DNA of 35,135 nucleotides from assembly GCF_020731285.1 (NCBI RefSeq), contig NZ_JAJFOW010000056.1, positions 1 through 35,135 on the forward strand, read 5' to 3'. Shown here one piece after another: positions 1-7,531 of the stretch. This DNA comes from Cohnella baijiui (lineage in GTDB: Bacteria > Bacillota > Bacilli > Paenibacillales > Paenibacillaceae). How positions within the stretch are numbered: the first letter of the stretch is position 1; every line of letters starts with the position of its first letter. The position numbers were made by a program, and so were the translations under genes. The notes under the pieces are model-generated. The model saw only the letters and a program-made list of their open reading frames with translations. It was not told where the DNA came from and searched no databases.

Positions 1-554
1 GGTGCTCGCTCGGCCATTTCGGTGAATGTAGGTAGTTTACATACGCACATTGGTGCTCGCTCGGCCATTTCGGTGAATGTAGGTAGTTTACATACGCACA
101 TTGGTGCTCGATCGACCATTTCGGTGAATGTAGGTAGTTTACATACGCACATTGGTGATTGCTAGGCGACTTCGCCGAATGTAGGTAGTTTACATACGCA
201 CATTGGTGCTCGATCGGCCATTTCGGTGAATGTAGGTAGTTTACATACGCACATTGGTGATTGCTCGGCCATTTCGGTGAATGTAGGTAGTTTACATACG
301 CACATTGGTGATTGCTCGGCCATTTCGGTGAATGTAGGTAGTTTACATACGCACATTGGTGCTCGCTCGGCCATTTCGGTGAATGTAGGTAGTTTATATA
401 CGTACATTGGTGCTCGCTCGGCCATTTCGGTGAATGTAGGTAGTTTATATACGTACATTGGTGATTGCTCGGCGACTTCGCCGAATGTAGGTAGTTTACA
501 TACGCACATTGGTGCTCGATCGGCCATTTCGGTGAATGTAGGTAGTTTACATAC
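1..554. repeat. 51-bp tandem repeat array, family A, about 11 units
   Basis: Units begin at 1, 52, 103, 154, 205 and so on every 51 bases to 511; the eleventh breaks off near 554, and the array probably continues left of the window. Each unit has a variable part (ggtgctcgctcggccatttc or ggtgattgctcggcgacttc) and a near-constant part containing ATGTAGG and TTTACATACG. The constant part holds an imperfect dyad, GTAgGTA then gtt then TACaTAC. Two units (358, 409) carry TTTATATACG. Because 51 is a multiple of three, long reading frames stay open on both strands, giving 17-residue peptide repeats. I see no ribosome binding site or coding signature and treat it as non-coding. Confidence 0.93.
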
Positions 555-575
555 GACATCGGCGATTTCTCGATT

Positions 576-770
576 CGGCCGATCTTGCAGACGCAGCCTC
601 CATGTAGGAGTCCACGACTCCTTCTTCGGCCGATCTTGCCGCCACAGCCTCCATGTAGGAGTCCACGATTCCTTCATCGGCCGATTTTACCGCTACGGCT
701 CCCATGTAGGAGTCCACGACTCCTTCTTCGTCCGATCTTGCCGCCGTAGCCCCTATGTAGCGTCCACGGC
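576..770. repeat. 51-bp tandem repeat array, family B, 4 units
   Basis: Units start at 576, 627, 678 and 729, exactly 51 bases apart and directly after family A. Each begins CGGCCGATCTTGC or a close variant and contains ATGTAGG followed by a short perfect inverted repeat, GGAGTC cac GACTCC (607-621 and 709-723; one mismatch in the copy at 658). The fourth unit is degenerate and lacks part of the dyad. From about 780 to 898 I see no gene or repeat. Confidence 0.9.
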
Positions 771-898
771 TCCCTTTTGGGCTGCCACCGCCTGCTCGAG
801 GCGCTCCTCGCCCCGTACCTCCTCGTTCCGCCTCACCGAACGAACCGCGGCTCGGATAGAAGGCGTGAATGCGGCGCTCCCGACGACGAAAAAATGGC

Positions 899-1011
899 AT
901 GTAACCCCGAAAAATACGGGTTACAGCGCTCCTGACAGCGTGGCCGCGGCATGTAACCCGATAAATTCGGGTTACAGCGCTCATCGCCAGCGCGATTGCG
1001 GGGTGTAACCC
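899..1011. repeat. 52-bp hairpin repeat, family C, 2 units and a partial third
   Basis: The hairpin GTAACCC(G) loop (C)GGGTTAC occurs at 901-924 and 953-975, each preceded by AT and followed by AGCGCT. A partial third copy, GTAACCCG, starts at 1005 without its right arm. The pitch is 52 bases. The second copy has a perfect 8-bp stem with a 7-base loop. The array lies just downstream of the oxidoreductase gene that ends at 1044 on the minus strand, but there is no T-tract, so a simple terminator role is not supported. Confidence 0.85.
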
Positions 1012-1043
1012 GCCGTACAACCTGCTAAAGTCGCCCGCCCCGC

Positions 1044-2105
1044 TTATAGTTCCGCCAGAGCGACGGTACGCTTCGCCTCGTGCGACCGCACGATCGCTTC
1101 CAGCACCCGCTGGTTCTCGTAGCCGGCCCGGAAATCGGGGACGCCGTCCGGCTCCGCACCTCCGAGCAGCGCCGCGAAGTCCTCCCACAGCGCCCGGCGG
1201 ACGCGTGCGGGTACCTGCAGCTTCTGCTCGGACAGCTCCCCGGTATCGGGATCCAGCCGAATCCAGACAAGCTGCTCCTGCGCCAACGTGCTGGCGTGCA
1301 GCGTGCCGAGGTCGCCGTAGATCGACACCTCCAGTTGATTGCCCGATCCGATGCAGTTGCGCGACGTCTGGAAGATTCCCGCCGCACCGCCGGCCATTCG
1401 CGCTTGAAAACTGGCGAAGTCGTCGACTTCGACCGTCTGCATCTCGCCAGACGACGCGCTCCTGCGCGCGGGGATCAGCGTTTGCAGCCGAGCGGACAAC
1501 TCGTCGAAAGGACCGAACAGATAGTGCGCCAGATCGACCATGTGCGCGCCCAAGTCGCCCAACGTTCCCGTGCCGGTCACCGCCTTGTCGAAGCGCCACA
1601 CGTACGGGACGTCGTACACGGCCGATCCCCAGCCTTGCAAATACTGCATCGAAAAGCTCCGCACCTCGCCGATCCGACCGGCCGCGAGCTGGTCCCGCGC
1701 GAAGCGGAATGCAGGCGTGTACCGGTAGCCGAAGCCGATCAATGCGGCTATCGGATTGCGTTTGTATTGCGCGAGCAGCTCCGTCGCCTCGTCAAACGTC
1801 CGCGTAAACGGCTTTTCGGACAGGAAGGGCTTGCCCGCCGCGAGGCAGGCCGCCATGATCGGTGCATGCAGCGCGTTCGGGGTGATCGACACGATCGCGT
1901 CGACCTCCTCGTCCGCGATCAGTCCGGCATAGTCCGCGTGACGTCGAGCCGGGTCAATGCCGAGCCGCTCTCCCCACGACGCCAGCTCCTCCGCCCGGAC
2001 GTCGCATATGGCCTTCACGCGAAACTGCGGCAGCTTCTCCAATTCTCTCAAATGGGCGCGAGCCATGTCGCCCAGCCCGATCAATCCAATGCGTATCGTC
2101 TCCAT
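1044..2105 (-). CDS. Gfo/Idh/MocA family NAD(P)-dependent oxidoreductase
   Basis: The 353-residue product has an N-terminal Rossmann fold with the dinucleotide motif GLIGLGDMA (residues 7-15), the family EKP motif (97-99, in SEKPF), and the C-terminal alpha/beta domain signature GDLGAHMVD (183-191), whose His188 is the usual catalytic position. Members oxidise or reduce sugars, inositols and related polyols in the cytoplasm; the substrate cannot be read from sequence. The start at 2105 is chosen because GAGGAG lies about 8 bases upstream and METIRIG matches the usual family N-terminus; a longer frame to 2273 has no ribosome binding site at its start. It is separated by about 600 bases from carbohydrate locus 1 and is probably its own unit, though a role in the same sugar pathway is plausible. 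Confidence 0.93.
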   Translation of the reverse strand: METIRIGLIGLGDMARAHLRELEKLPQFRVKAICDVRAEELASWGERLGIDPARRHADYAGLIADEEVDAIVSITPNALHAPIMAACLAAGKPFLSEKPFTRTFDEATELLAQYKRNPIAALIGFGYRYTPAFRFARDQLAAGRIGEVRSFSMQYLQGWGSAVYDVPYVWRFDKAVTGTGTLGDLGAHMVDLAHYLFGPFDELSARLQTLIPARRSASSGEMQTVEVDDFASFQARMAGGAAGIFQTSRNCIGSGNQLEVSIYGDLGTLHASTLAQEQLVWIRLDPDTGELSEQKLQVPARVRRALWEDFAALLGGAEPDGVPDFRAGYENQRVLEAIVRSHEAKRTVALAEL

Positions 2106-2211
2106 CTTCGCACTCCTCGCTTTCACGTCTGTTCGCTCTTGTCTAGTAGGAAGATCCTGAAGTAACGTGCTTAAGCCCCAAGCCGGGGATAAACGGGAAT
2201 TCCGGCTCATA

Positions 2212-2223
2212 ACCGATATCGGT
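2212..2223. promoter_or_regulatory. 12-bp perfect palindrome upstream of the oxidoreductase gene
   Basis: ACCGATATCGGT lies about 107 bases upstream of the start codon at 2105. A perfect palindrome of this size in an upstream region may be an operator. I could not identify a convincing -35/-10 pair next to it, so the assignment rests on symmetry and position alone. Confidence 0.3.
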
Positions 2224-2271
2224 GCTTGACCAGAGGAGTAGATGGGAGTGCGTAATAGCGGGCGAAAATTC

Positions 2272-2455
2272 AAACGGTTGTGACCGACGCTATTTGGGGT
2301 GAAACGGAGGTTTGCAAAATGTAACGGTTGACAGCGAGCCTATTTTTCGGTTTTTCGCAGGCATAGGGGCTGTTTCTTCCAAATAAGCGCGCATGCAACC
2401 GTTAGAAAAGAAACCTCCGTTTTTTTGGCCGAATAAGCGCTCTGACAACTGTTAG
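2272..2455. repeat. Head-to-head intergenic repeat, about 50-bp units
   Basis: The left arm holds AACGGTTG at 2273 and 2323 (50 apart) flanking AAACGGAGGTTT (2302-2313). The right arm carries the same elements inverted: AACCGTTA at 2397 and AACTGTTA at 2447 (50 apart) flanking AAACCTCCGTTT (2411-2422). The arms align over about 75 bases, roughly 60-65% identical by eye. This leaves 2456-2703, where I see no supported gene; ACGGC gaa GCCGT followed by T's (2603-2619) is a weak terminator-like hairpin on the plus strand with no gene before it. Confidence 0.7.
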
Positions 2456-2703
2456 CGCAGCCATGTTCCAAACCGATCACTCGTTCGAAGCTAACCCGTT
2501 GGTCAAGCACCGAATTCAGGTTCAACCGGAAGCCCTCCAGCTTTGAACGGACGAGATGACTCCGCGACCACGCTGGTTATGACGTCTCGCCCTCCTCTAA
2601 GGACGGCGAAGCCGTTTTTACTTGTGACTTTGGTATCCATTTTGTAACCTTTAACGGAAAAGCAACAACCGGAATATAGTTACATTATTTTCGGGTCAAT
2701 CTA

Positions 2704-4065
2704 CTAGGGCGTTCCGGCGCCGGAGCTGGCGCCTCTGGGTTCCGCCAACACCCGGTCGATCGCCGCGGACGCTTCGTTCAAGATGTCCCGTACGTCTCGC
2801 GTGCCCAAGAAAATGTCCTCCATCGCTTCCTCATACCGTTTGTCGATCTCGTTCCACCGCGGGAGCGGCGGGCGATAATACGCATGTTCGATGCCTTTCA
2901 GGAAAGCGTCCATGTACGTCGTCGATGCGCCTCCCGCCTTCGCGGCGGCGAGCGCGTCCGCGTTCGTCGGAATGAGCCCCGCCCCGAACATCTCCGTCTG
3001 CGTCTCCGGCCGCATCATCCAGCGGATAAACGTCCACGCCTCCGCCTTGTACGCCGCGCCCCGCGTCATCACGAGGCTCTCTCCGCCGACGATCGGCCCG
3101 TTCGCCCCGTCCGACGGAAACGGCGCGGCTACCGTCAAACGCGTCAGATCGGCCTTCGGATTCGCGACGTTTAAGAGGATGCTGTAATACCAAGGCCCTT
3201 CGTCCATCATGAGCACCTTGCGCCCCTCGTAGATTTCGGTCCACAGGTCGCCCGCCCCGTTCAGCAAATTCGGGTTGAGCACGCCTTCGCGGAAAAGGCT
3301 CGCCATCGTTTCGGCCGCCCGAACGCTGTCCTCGCCGTTCAGATAACCGTCCGTCCGCGCAAACGACGGATCGGAAAGCTTGCCGCCCAGCGCGAAAAAG
3401 TACGGCAGCGACTGCCACATCTCGAGTCCGGACATCCCCAGTATCCAATGCCGCTCGCGGGCGACATCGACGAGCGTCCGCAGCGAGTCGGGCGGCTGCT
3501 TCTGCCCCGACGCCTCCAGCAGCGCGCGGTTGTAAATGGCGGCTTTCGTATTCATATTGAGCGGCAAGCCGTACGTCCGGTTGCCGATCCGATTCAGCTC
3601 GAGCAGCCGGTCGCCCGTCTTGGCCGCGACCTCGGCGTAGCCGGGATAGCCGTCGAGAGGCTCGAGCAGCCCGTGGCTTGCGAAGCGGGGAATCCAGGCA
3701 TAGTCGAGACGAACGACGTCGGGCGTCTTGTTCGCCGAAGCTCTGGCGATCAAGGCGGCCTGATATTCTTGGTTCGAGGATTGGCGCACGGCCTCGATGC
3801 GGATGCCCGGATTCGCCCGCTCGAAGGCCGGGATGACCGTCTCCTCGAAGATCCGATTTTCTTCGTCGCTGTACGTATGCCAGACGACGACCGTCTTGAC
3901 GGGAACGTCGTCCAGCCGGGCGACGTTCGAGACGTCCTCGATGATGCCGTCCTTGGCGCACCCGGCTGCGAACAGAAGGAGGAGCACCAGCAGGCACATC
4001 GCCGCCTTCGCCCGGAAGTCTCCGGACCCGAACGCTCGGCGCGCCCGACCGACCGGACGGCTCAT
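2704..4065 (-). CDS. Extracellular solute-binding lipoprotein (carbohydrate ABC type), coupled to the response regulator
   Basis: The 453-residue protein has a hydrophobic N-terminal segment ending in a lipobox (LLFAAGC), followed by a family-1 type sugar-binding fold: WHTYSDEEN, RLDYAWIPRFAS, LPLNMNTKAAIYN, DEGPWYYSILLN and GGESLVM. It is clearly paralogous to the solute-binding protein at 11257-12576, sharing all these blocks. Its ATG (4065-4063) overlaps the TGA of the response-regulator gene (4064-4062), the classic ATGA translational coupling, so it is the last gene of a kinase-regulator-binding-protein operon. It may deliver substrate to the permeases of this locus, or serve as the ligand-sensing partner of the membrane kinase. 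No terminator is evident after it. Confidence 0.93.
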   Translation of the reverse strand: MSRPVGRARRAFGSGDFRAKAAMCLLVLLLLFAAGCAKDGIIEDVSNVARLDDVPVKTVVVWHTYSDEENRIFEETVIPAFERANPGIRIEAVRQSSNQEYQAALIARASANKTPDVVRLDYAWIPRFASHGLLEPLDGYPGYAEVAAKTGDRLLELNRIGNRTYGLPLNMNTKAAIYNRALLEASGQKQPPDSLRTLVDVARERHWILGMSGLEMWQSLPYFFALGGKLSDPSFARTDGYLNGEDSVRAAETMASLFREGVLNPNLLNGAGDLWTEIYEGRKVLMMDEGPWYYSILLNVANPKADLTRLTVAAPFPSDGANGPIVGGESLVMTRGAAYKAEAWTFIRWMMRPETQTEMFGAGLIPTNADALAAAKAGGASTTYMDAFLKGIEHAYYRPPLPRWNEIDKRYEEAMEDIFLGTRDVRDILNEASAAIDRVLAEPRGASSGAGTP

Positions 4066-5624
4066 GGGTTTCCCGCTCCCTTCGGGGCTGCCGCCGGCGG
4101 CGAATCCTGCCTTTGTCCTTCGCGGTAGTCCACCGGCGCGCAGCCTTCGATTTTTTTGAACAGCTTGCTGAAATACTTCACGTCGTTGAACCCGGAACGC
4201 TCGGCAACCTCGTATACGCGCAATTCCGTATGGGCGAGCAGTTCTTTGGCTTTGGCGACGCGAAGATCGATCAGGTAATCGATGAAGTTGCGTCCGGTCG
4301 TCTTCTTGAACAGAATCGAAAAGTAGCTCCGGCTTACGTGAACGGCATCTGCCACCTGCTGCAGCGTCATCGGCTCCAGATAGCGCTGGCGGATGTAGGC
4401 GAGCGCTTTGTCGATCGGATGGGCCGCCTCGTCCGGCGGACTGGAAGAGAGACCGCGCAGCTCCCCGAATTGCTCCTTTAGCCGGCGCGCGAGCTCCGCG
4501 AGCGAATCGGCGCGAAACAGCCGCTCGAACGCTTCGACGAGCGCGTACGGATCGGCCGTCAGCTTGAACCGGGCGGAAAGTACCCGGCAGGCGTCTTCTT
4601 TCAGGTCCGATGGCGAGAGGTTCCCGCTCGCCCCTTCCGCCTGCCACTCCGCGAGCCTTTGCCGGAACGCTTCGTTTTCGGGATCGAGCCCCCGGAGCCG
4701 TTCCGACAGATTAGGCCCACCGAGGACTCCGCTCTCTTCGCCGGATCGGACGTACAGCCCCACGCCTTCGAAGAAGCTCCTTTCGCTGGCCAACCTGCTC
4801 CGGCGATAGCACCCTGGCACTGCCGCCAAGCCGGTCCCGTCGGCGCACCCGAACGTGACGCCGAGCCCGATCTCCCGTTCCAACTCCTCCCGGAGTCCGG
4901 CGAGCGGAACGGCACCCGCCCATTCGTCCGGCAGCAGCAGGAACAGCCCCTGGTCCGCGGCCGATACCGCGATGCCTTCCGGCACCCGGCGATAGATCGC
5001 CTCGATCAGTTGATCGTGCAGGATCGTTTCGTACAGATCCCCGTACGTCTCCAGCAGGTCCCGGACTTGCGCCAGCGTCACGACGACCGCCCGAAACGCT
5101 CCGTTCAGCCAAGCCGGAAACGCTCCGTCTTCGATCTCCTTCTCCGGCTCTGCGAGATAACGCTTAAGCTCCCGCTCGTGCCGACTGCGAAGGCGGACCC
5201 GTTCGTCTCGTTCCGCTTCCCGCAGCCGATCGCCGAGCCGTTCGTCCTCTGCGATCAGCGCCCGGCATTTGCGCAAAATGGAGACCAGCTCCTCCGGCTC
5301 GAGCGAGTGCTTCAAAATATAATCGACGACGCCGAGCTGCAGCCCTTCGCGCACGAAGGCGAAGTCGTTGTGGCTGCTGACAAGGACGACCTTGAGTCGC
5401 GGATAGCGCTCCAGCGCGACCCGCGTCAATGTCAGGCCGTCCATGACCGGCATCTTGATATCCGTGATCAGGATGTCGGCCGGCACCTCCGCCAACCGTT
5501 CGAGCGCCGCCGCTCCGTTCGCGCAGTCGCCGACGACCCGCATGTCTTCCCGCGCCCAATCCACGGAGGCCCGCAGCCCGAAGCGGATAACCGGCTCGTC
5601 GTCCACGATCAAGACGTTAAGCAT
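4062..5624 (-). CDS. YesN-like response regulator, receiver plus AraC-type DNA-binding domain
   Basis: The 520-residue regulator begins with a CheY-like receiver (VDDEP at 8-12, phospho-acceptor Asp55 in LITDIKMP), has a long central linker of about 270 residues, and ends with two AraC-type helix-turn-helix motifs (MTLQQVADAVHVSRSYFSILF and VYEVAERSGFNDVKYFSKLF). It is the partner of the kinase encoded just upstream, overlapping its 3' end by 8 bases. The start at 5624 is preceded by a strong GGAGG-type site. It most likely activates the transport and GH66 genes of this locus when phosphorylated. Length and layout match the YesN family common in Paenibacillaceae. Confidence 0.95.
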   Translation of the reverse strand: MLNVLIVDDEPVIRFGLRASVDWAREDMRVVGDCANGAAALERLAEVPADILITDIKMPVMDGLTLTRVALERYPRLKVVLVSSHNDFAFVREGLQLGVVDYILKHSLEPEELVSILRKCRALIAEDERLGDRLREAERDERVRLRSRHERELKRYLAEPEKEIEDGAFPAWLNGAFRAVVVTLAQVRDLLETYGDLYETILHDQLIEAIYRRVPEGIAVSAADQGLFLLLPDEWAGAVPLAGLREELEREIGLGVTFGCADGTGLAAVPGCYRRSRLASERSFFEGVGLYVRSGEESGVLGGPNLSERLRGLDPENEAFRQRLAEWQAEGASGNLSPSDLKEDACRVLSARFKLTADPYALVEAFERLFRADSLAELARRLKEQFGELRGLSSSPPDEAAHPIDKALAYIRQRYLEPMTLQQVADAVHVSRSYFSILFKKTTGRNFIDYLIDLRVAKAKELLAHTELRVYEVAERSGFNDVKYFSKLFKKIEGCAPVDYREGQRQDSPPAAAPKGAGNP

Positions 5625-7425
5625 ACGCCTCCCCCTCCTGTCCCGCCGCCTTCGGATACAGCACGACCCGCACAACTGTGCCTCCGCCTTCCGCCGGACC
5701 GATCGTCACGCCGGAGCCCCGTCCGTAATACAGGTCTACGCTCTCGACGACATGCCGCAGGCCGATCCCGCCCCATCCGTCGCGTATCTTCTCCGACAGC
5801 GACGGATCTATCTCTGCCCACGCGGGCGGCAGGCCGACGCCGTCGTCCCGCACGACGAGCTCGACGGCCTCGCCGAGCCGGCGGGCTTCGATCGCGATCT
5901 CGCCGTCCGACTCCTTCGGAACGATGCCATGGAAAATGGCGTTCTCCACAAGCGGCTGGACGAGCATCCGGGGGATGACGAACGATGCCGCGCCCGGCTC
6001 GATCTTGGCGTTCAAGCGAAACTTGCGGCTGTAGCGCAGCTCCAAAATCGCCAAGTACTTTTCGATGATGCCCAGCTCCTCCGCCACGGTGACGAAGTTT
6101 CCCTCCTTGCCCATATTCGCCTCCAGCAGCCGGATCAACGCGGAGATGCCTTCGTACGCGCGCTCGGACTGGCCGTACTTGACGAGCCAGCGCAGCGTCC
6201 CGAGCGTGTTGAACAGGAAATGCGGATTGATCCGGTGGGCGACCGCCCGAAGCTCGGCGTCCTGCTTTTGCCGCTGCTCCAGGGACACCTGTGCCATGAG
6301 CCGCTCGACGTCGGCGATCATCCGGTTGAACTGGCGGCTCATGAGCCCGAATTCGTCGTGGCTGAGCACGTGGGTTCGCGCGGAGAGATCGCCGAGCTGG
6401 ACGAGCTTCATCTGCCGGGTCAGCTGCTTCACCGGACGCGTGACCCGCCCCGCGATGACGAGCCCGATCAATATGCCCGCCAGCGTAAAGGCGCCGAACG
6501 AGAAAAGGATTTGATGGTGCAGCGCGTCGAGCTTGTCGGTGATTTCATGGATCGGTACCGTGCCGACGATGAGCCAGCCGTTGGAAAGACGCTGCTTGAC
6601 ACCGTAATAGGGCACGCCGCCGCTCGCGAATTCGAACTCGACCGCCGGATCCTCTTTGATTTTCGCCAGCAGCTCGGCATTGTCGACGGTCGCGCCGATG
6701 CGGCCGCGGTCCGCGTCGACCATGATGCGACCCGCCCCGTCCACGACGAAGAAGCCGCCCGTCGCGCCCAGCTTCATGCTTGAAATGTTGTCCAATATTT
6801 TGCGGCCGTTCAGATTGACCAGGACGTAACCGATCGTCCGCATCGTATCGAAGTCTTTCAACGCGCGAGCGATCGGCAGCACGAGCTCCGTGCTGTCGCC
6901 GCCGCCGCTGAAACGGTCTTCCTGCAGCCCGAGCCAGACGAGCCCGCCGTCCCTCGTCTTCGCCTCGCGCGTCCATGCCGCTCCGTCCAGATCGTATCGA
7001 GACAGCTTGATGCGGGAAAACGTCCCGCTGCCCCAGCTTTCTTCCCGGTTTTTGATGACGTAGACGATGTTTACGAACGAGCTGGAATAGACGATGTTGT
7101 TGAGAAAGCTCTCCAGATAACGCTCGTTCTCCCGCCAGGCCTTCAGGTTTTGGCTGGCATCGCCGCTGCTTCCGACGACGTTTTGGATTTTCAGGTCGCT
7201 GTAGACGAGGTCCGAAACGTCGCTTCCGGCGTTTAGAATAAAGGAGAGCGAGTCGGCCGCCTGCCGCGCGATTTGAACGGAGGAGGCGCGCACGTTGCTT
7301 TTGACCGTGCCGTTCGAGACCAGGTAGAAGGAAGCGCTCGTGAAGACGGCCGGAAACAAGATCACCGCGACGAACGCGGCGATCATCCGCGTCGCGAATC
7401 GGTTGAAGATGCGTATATGGCCCAT
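5617..7425 (-). CDS. YesM-like sensor histidine kinase
   Basis: The 602-residue membrane kinase has a transmembrane helix at about 13-36, a roughly 270-residue extracellular sensor region (dCache-like), a second helix at about 306-327, a HAMP domain (GRVTRPVKQL onward) and a His_kinase/HATPase pair. The phospho-acceptor is His402 in the motif RINPHFLFNTL; the ATP lid shows DDGVGLP and GGIGLRHV. The chosen start at 7425 follows AAAGGGGGG. It forms an operon with the response regulator (8-base overlap) and the coupled solute-binding protein. It lies 106 bases downstream of the GH66 gene, so it could also be co-transcribed with the transporter. It probably senses an extracellular oligosaccharide or a binding protein loaded with one. 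Confidence 0.95.
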   Translation of the reverse strand: MGHIRIFNRFATRMIAAFVAVILFPAVFTSASFYLVSNGTVKSNVRASSVQIARQAADSLSFILNAGSDVSDLVYSDLKIQNVVGSSGDASQNLKAWRENERYLESFLNNIVYSSSFVNIVYVIKNREESWGSGTFSRIKLSRYDLDGAAWTREAKTRDGGLVWLGLQEDRFSGGGDSTELVLPIARALKDFDTMRTIGYVLVNLNGRKILDNISSMKLGATGGFFVVDGAGRIMVDADRGRIGATVDNAELLAKIKEDPAVEFEFASGGVPYYGVKQRLSNGWLIVGTVPIHEITDKLDALHHQILFSFGAFTLAGILIGLVIAGRVTRPVKQLTRQMKLVQLGDLSARTHVLSHDEFGLMSRQFNRMIADVERLMAQVSLEQRQKQDAELRAVAHRINPHFLFNTLGTLRWLVKYGQSERAYEGISALIRLLEANMGKEGNFVTVAEELGIIEKYLAILELRYSRKFRLNAKIEPGAASFVIPRMLVQPLVENAIFHGIVPKESDGEIAIEARRLGEAVELVVRDDGVGLPPAWAEIDPSLSEKIRDGWGGIGLRHVVESVDLYYGRGSGVTIGPAEGGGTVVRVVLYPKAAGQEGEAYA

Positions 7426-7531
7426 TCCCGGCGCCCCCCTTTCTGGCTCAAGTGTACTACAAAAGCCCGGGATTGGCGTATGCAAGCGTTTTCCAGAAGA
7501 AGTCCACGGCCACGCTTTGTGGCTTAACCGA

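Noticed and set aside
1..770. CRISPR array
   Set aside because: The whole 51-bp unit is conserved, with no unique spacers between short repeats, and no cas gene is present in the window.
226..1599. Long hypothetical proteins on either strand over the left repeat arrays
   Set aside because: They arise because the repeat pitch is a multiple of three, have no ribosome binding site, and the minus-strand one runs through the real oxidoreductase gene in the wrong frame.
2340..2525. Small minus-strand frame of 61 codons in the 2106-2703 gap
   Set aside because: It overlaps the inverted repeat, has no convincing ribosome binding site and no recognisable product.
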